From assembly GCA_903872035.1 (NCBI GenBank), contig CAIQIZ010000011.1, forward strand, positions 1-54,024: 54,024 nt of DNA. The letters are read 5' to 3'. The stretch is from an uncultured bacterium (GTDB lineage Bacteria; Patescibacteriota; Minisyncoccia; Phycocordibacterales; PALSA-1337). The notes beneath the pieces are model-generated. The model was not told the origin of the DNA, did no database searches, and was given only the letters and a program-made list of their open reading frames with translations. The position numbers were made by a program, and so were the translations under genes. This document shows positions 51,247-54,024 of this stretch, one piece after another (positions within the stretch are counted from its first letter, which is position 1; every line of letters begins with the position of its first letter).

Positions 51247-51927
51247 ATGTCGCCCATCCGCGCCATTTTTTTGACCGTCATAGAAGCCCTGTTCCCTACT
51301 CCAACAGCCGAACGGGAGGTTATATCCATGGGCGCATTTGAAGCATGGAAATCTCTTCCCCGTGCCAAGAATTTTCCTATATCGGACGCCTGTTCCATCT
51401 TCGCCTACAAGAACGAGATGGTTTGGCGACTTATCTGGGCAATTAAGTACAAGAAGTCCCGCCCGGCCGCCACCATTGCCGCTCATGCCCTATTTCGAAT
51501 CTTGCGAACCTACGCTTCAGTTGCTCCGTCGCTCGTCATCATTCCCATGCCTATCACCCGGAAACGCCGTCGTGAGCGCGGCTACAACCAATGCGAATTG
51601 ATCTTAGAAGAAATCGAAAAACTGGAGACCCGTGAACCGAGTATTGGCGGACTGGATAATCGCATGAAATTCGTCCGCGATCTCCTCATCCGCCCACATC
51701 ATAAATCGCGACAGACTTTGAAGGATCGGGCCGAGCGCATCGAGAGCGCTGAAGATATATTCATGGTCGATAAAAAAGTGCTCGAAAGATTCGGTCAGCC
51801 GACAAAAGATTCTCTTGTGATCATTATTGACGATGTGGTCACTACTGGTTCGACGATAAGAAATGCCGTGCAAACTTTGCGACGCGTCGGATTCGCAAAT
51901 GTCTTCGGGCTTTCGGTGGCGCATTAA
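51247..51927 (+). CDS. comF: ComF-family phosphoribosyltransferase
   Basis: 226 aa; IPMPITRKRRRERGYNQCELI...VIIIDDVVTTGSTIRNAVQTLR. Confidence 0.88.
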   Translation: MSPIRAIFLTVIEALFPTPTAEREVISMGAFEAWKSLPRAKNFPISDACSIFAYKNEMVWRLIWAIKYKKSRPAATIAAHALFRILRTYASVAPSLVIIPMPITRKRRRERGYNQCELILEEIEKLETREPSIGGLDNRMKFVRDLLIRPHHKSRQTLKDRAERIESAEDIFMVDKKVLERFGQPTKDSLVIIIDDVVTTGSTIRNAVQTLRRVGFANVFGLSVAH

Positions 51928-53124
51928 TTAAATTACAATCTTCACAAACCTCCTCTTCCCAATTTTCAAAATAGTCGTTTTGGCCGGATTGAAATTTGGA
52001 TCAGTAATCTTTTGATCAGCTTCGGTTCGGACGGCACCTCCATCTATCAATCGTCGCCACTCGGCCTTCGAAGGAATAAGACGGCCTTTGATCAAAGCTT
52101 CAGAAAGCACTTCGCCTTTGGCAAGCTTAACTTTTTGGATATCTTCTGGAACTCCGCCTTTGGCGAAAGTATCATTGAAAGCATTCTCGGCTTCTTTGGC
52201 TTTCGGTTCTCCATGGAAGCGTTTGACTATATCGAAGGCGATAGCAGCCTTGGCATCTCTGGGGCCTTTGGCCATCAATGCATCCTTTTCACTTAGCCGG
52301 ATGCGTGTGCAATTTACAAATAATGGGTCGATCATCGGATCAGGTAAAGCCATTATGGAACCGTAAAGCTCATTGGCCGACACATTTATGAATACGCCGG
52401 TTCCATTGCTCTTTGACATGAGCTCACCAGTCTTGGGATTGGCGATCAAGTTTACCGCGATTACGAATTTATCTTTATTTTTCAGGCGCTTGAGAAGTGT
52501 GCGGCCAGCCAAAGCGTTGAAGATCTGATCTGTTCCGCACAATTCAGCGTCGACTTCCATGGCCACGCTATCATAGCCCTGCATCAAAGGATACATGAAT
52601 TCATGCAAATGGATCGGTGTCCCCTCTTTCAAGCGCTTCTCGAACATATCTCGCTCTATCATTTGTTGAACGGTAAAATTGGAAGCGATACCTACGATAT
52701 CAGCGAAGGTCAATTTTGAAAGCCATTCAGAGTTATAGAGGACCTTTGCCGGATTTTCCTTATCAGTAAGATTTATGATCGGCTTCACCTGCTCCAGCCA
52801 TGTCGCCATATTATGTTTGACTTCTTCGGCCGTGAGCTGTTTCCTGGTAGCGCTTTTGTCGGAAGGATCACCGATCATGGCAGTGAAATCACCGAACAAC
52901 AAGACGACTTCGTGCCCAAGCGCACGCAAATCTTCAAGGAACATGATATTCTTGGCACCACCAAGATGAAGCGCCGTGAAAGTGGGGTCAAAACCGATAT
53001 AAATTTTAATACGATCGCCGGACATGAGTTTTTTCACAAGCTCTTCCTTTGACGGCAACACCTCCACAACCGTGCCGCGGGCAAAAATCTCTTCTATCCT
53101 AGCTTTGTCTGTTATGGTTTTCAT
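51928..53124 (-). CDS. tyrS: Tyrosyl-tRNA synthetase
   Basis: 398 aa; IYIGFDPTFTALHLGGAKNIMFL (HIGH-like), LMSKSNGTGVFI (KMSKS), C-terminal S4-like region. Confidence 0.94.
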   Translation of the reverse strand: MKTITDKARIEEIFARGTVVEVLPSKEELVKKLMSGDRIKIYIGFDPTFTALHLGGAKNIMFLEDLRALGHEVVLLFGDFTAMIGDPSDKSATRKQLTAEEVKHNMATWLEQVKPIINLTDKENPAKVLYNSEWLSKLTFADIVGIASNFTVQQMIERDMFEKRLKEGTPIHLHEFMYPLMQGYDSVAMEVDAELCGTDQIFNALAGRTLLKRLKNKDKFVIAVNLIANPKTGELMSKSNGTGVFINVSANELYGSIMALPDPMIDPLFVNCTRIRLSEKDALMAKGPRDAKAAIAFDIVKRFHGEPKAKEAENAFNDTFAKGGVPEDIQKVKLAKGEVLSEALIKGRLIPSKAEWRRLIDGGAVRTEADQKITDPNFNPAKTTILKIGKRRFVKIVI

Positions 53125-53197
53125 GGCTCTATATTAGCGTGAATCATCGAAAAAGAAAACGGCGGTTTTGATCTTGGATATGGCCAGTGTTCAAGGT

Positions 53198-53233
53198 AAA
53201 AAAAGGCCCCGGCGGATTGCATCACGTCGAGGC
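53198..53233 (-). terminator. Rho-independent terminator of 53297..53773 gene
   Basis: Minus strand GCCTCGACG-tgatgcaatc-CGCCGGGGCC followed by T-run. Confidence 0.6.
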
Positions 53234-53296
53234 TTGAAAAAAAAGATGCGGTACTGCGAATCGTTCAGAACTATCGCGTGCGGGCGTAAGGCCCGC

Positions 53297-53773
53297 TCAG
53301 ATCGGCAAATTTCGACAGTCACCGCTATCGGACGGCACGATCGCCTGATCGTGAAGGGTTGAAGCCGACACATCAACGAACTGTGTTTTCTTGGCGACGA
53401 CCTGTTCAACACGGTCAGTGGCCAGATTTAATACCATCGGATTTGCACGACGGTCGCCTGTCCAGGAGGTACCAGGCACCGTCATCACCGAAATGGGATT
53501 GAATGAGCTAGGCTGTAGGCCGGGAATGCTCTCGGCCACGGTTCCGGTAGGAATATCAGCTATCACAACCGCGAACATTTCCATTCCAAATGCCGCAATA
53601 GCGTTCTGACTTCCACCCGTGACTATCACCGACTGCACTTCCTCAACAGGGGGAACTCGAGACCCCTCGAATAATGGAAGTACATGATTCGCCCATAGGT
53701 CTGGTGCCCGGGCAAGGCTGGCCGCGAGCAATAGGACGATGCTCGCCGGCGTTACCATGAACCGAATGCTCAT
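53297..53773 (-). CDS. Small putative secreted protein of unknown function
   Basis: 158 aa; N-terminal MSIRFMVTPASIVLLLAASLARA signal-like; plausible SD (gaaagga) upstream. Confidence 0.55.
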   Translation of the reverse strand: MSIRFMVTPASIVLLLAASLARAPDLWANHVLPLFEGSRVPPVEEVQSVIVTGGSQNAIAAFGMEMFAVVIADIPTGTVAESIPGLQPSSFNPISVMTVPGTSWTGDRRANPMVLNLATDRVEQVVAKKTQFVDVSASTLHDQAIVPSDSGDCRNLPI

Positions 53774-53916
53774 TTGTTGTTTGATCCTTTCGGTTTAGCC
53801 GCTCAATGACTTTAACTATTGATTTCTAAAAAGAGCGACTGGGAAAGAGTCTAAACCAAACCAACATTGCAGTCAAGTGTGTGTGGTTCTTGGAGAATTA
53901 GTGTTGTGGATATCTA

Positions 53917-53988
53917 ATGAAAAAGGCGGTGTTACGCTGTGATTTGTAGTTTCCCAATTACCAATCACATAAACAACGCCTTTTTCAT
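53917..53988. repeat. Nested inverted repeat preceding truncated ORF
   Basis: ATGAAAAAGGCGGTGTT / AACAACGCCTTTTTCAT (16 of 17 complementary) enclosing TGTGATT / AATCACA. Confidence 0.8.
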
Positions 53989-54024
53989 GAAAAAAGATAT
54001 CATGGAATGGTTCCAACTTCGAGG
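53987..54024 (+). CDS. Start of truncated ORF (MKKDIMEWFQLR...)
   Basis: ATG at 53987 open to window end. Confidence 0.35.
   Translation, partial: MKKDIMEWFQLR

Noticed and set aside
53168-53362. 64-aa Arg/Lys-rich plus ORF
   Set aside because: Overlaps a minus-strand terminator hairpin and the end of the 53297..53773 gene; composition looks spurious.

Overview
The gene content resembles a Patescibacteria/CPR-type bacterium; this is inferred from gene content only. (i) Positions 1-13207 (- strand) hold one unbroken ORF of more than 4,400 codons that runs off the left edge. It encodes a giant secreted surface protein: signal peptide, Pro/Ser/Thr linker, about 49 GLUG-like rungs (~66 aa period) each followed by a GGX-rich loop, about 7 propeller-like 43-aa repeats, a C-terminal cap and Fn3-like sequence. 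The ORF track misses it because it has no stop inside the window; the Pro-rich and other small ORFs listed there are shadows of it. (ii) 13.9-24.3 kb: sugar isomerase, GAF protein, a second large secreted protein (CotH-like/TIG), PMT-type mannosyltransferase plus DPM1-like GT2, a membrane protein with a HEPN-like motif, gatA and gatC. (iii) ligA, with two palindromic insertions that share a core but have unrelated arms, plus a third foldback insertion; gatA carries another hairpin insertion. (iv) A type IV pilin/prepilin peptidase operon. (v) A surface-polysaccharide locus (Wzm/Wzt ABC exporter interrupted by an antisense hicBA pair, glycosyltransferases, WbaP-like transferase, O-antigen-ligase/TPR protein). 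(vi) A second type IV pilus operon (pilA, C, T, receiver, B, P, O, N, M). (vii) comF, tyrS, a small secreted protein and a hairpin-preceded truncated ORF at the right edge. No rRNA, tRNA or CRISPR array was recognised by eye.
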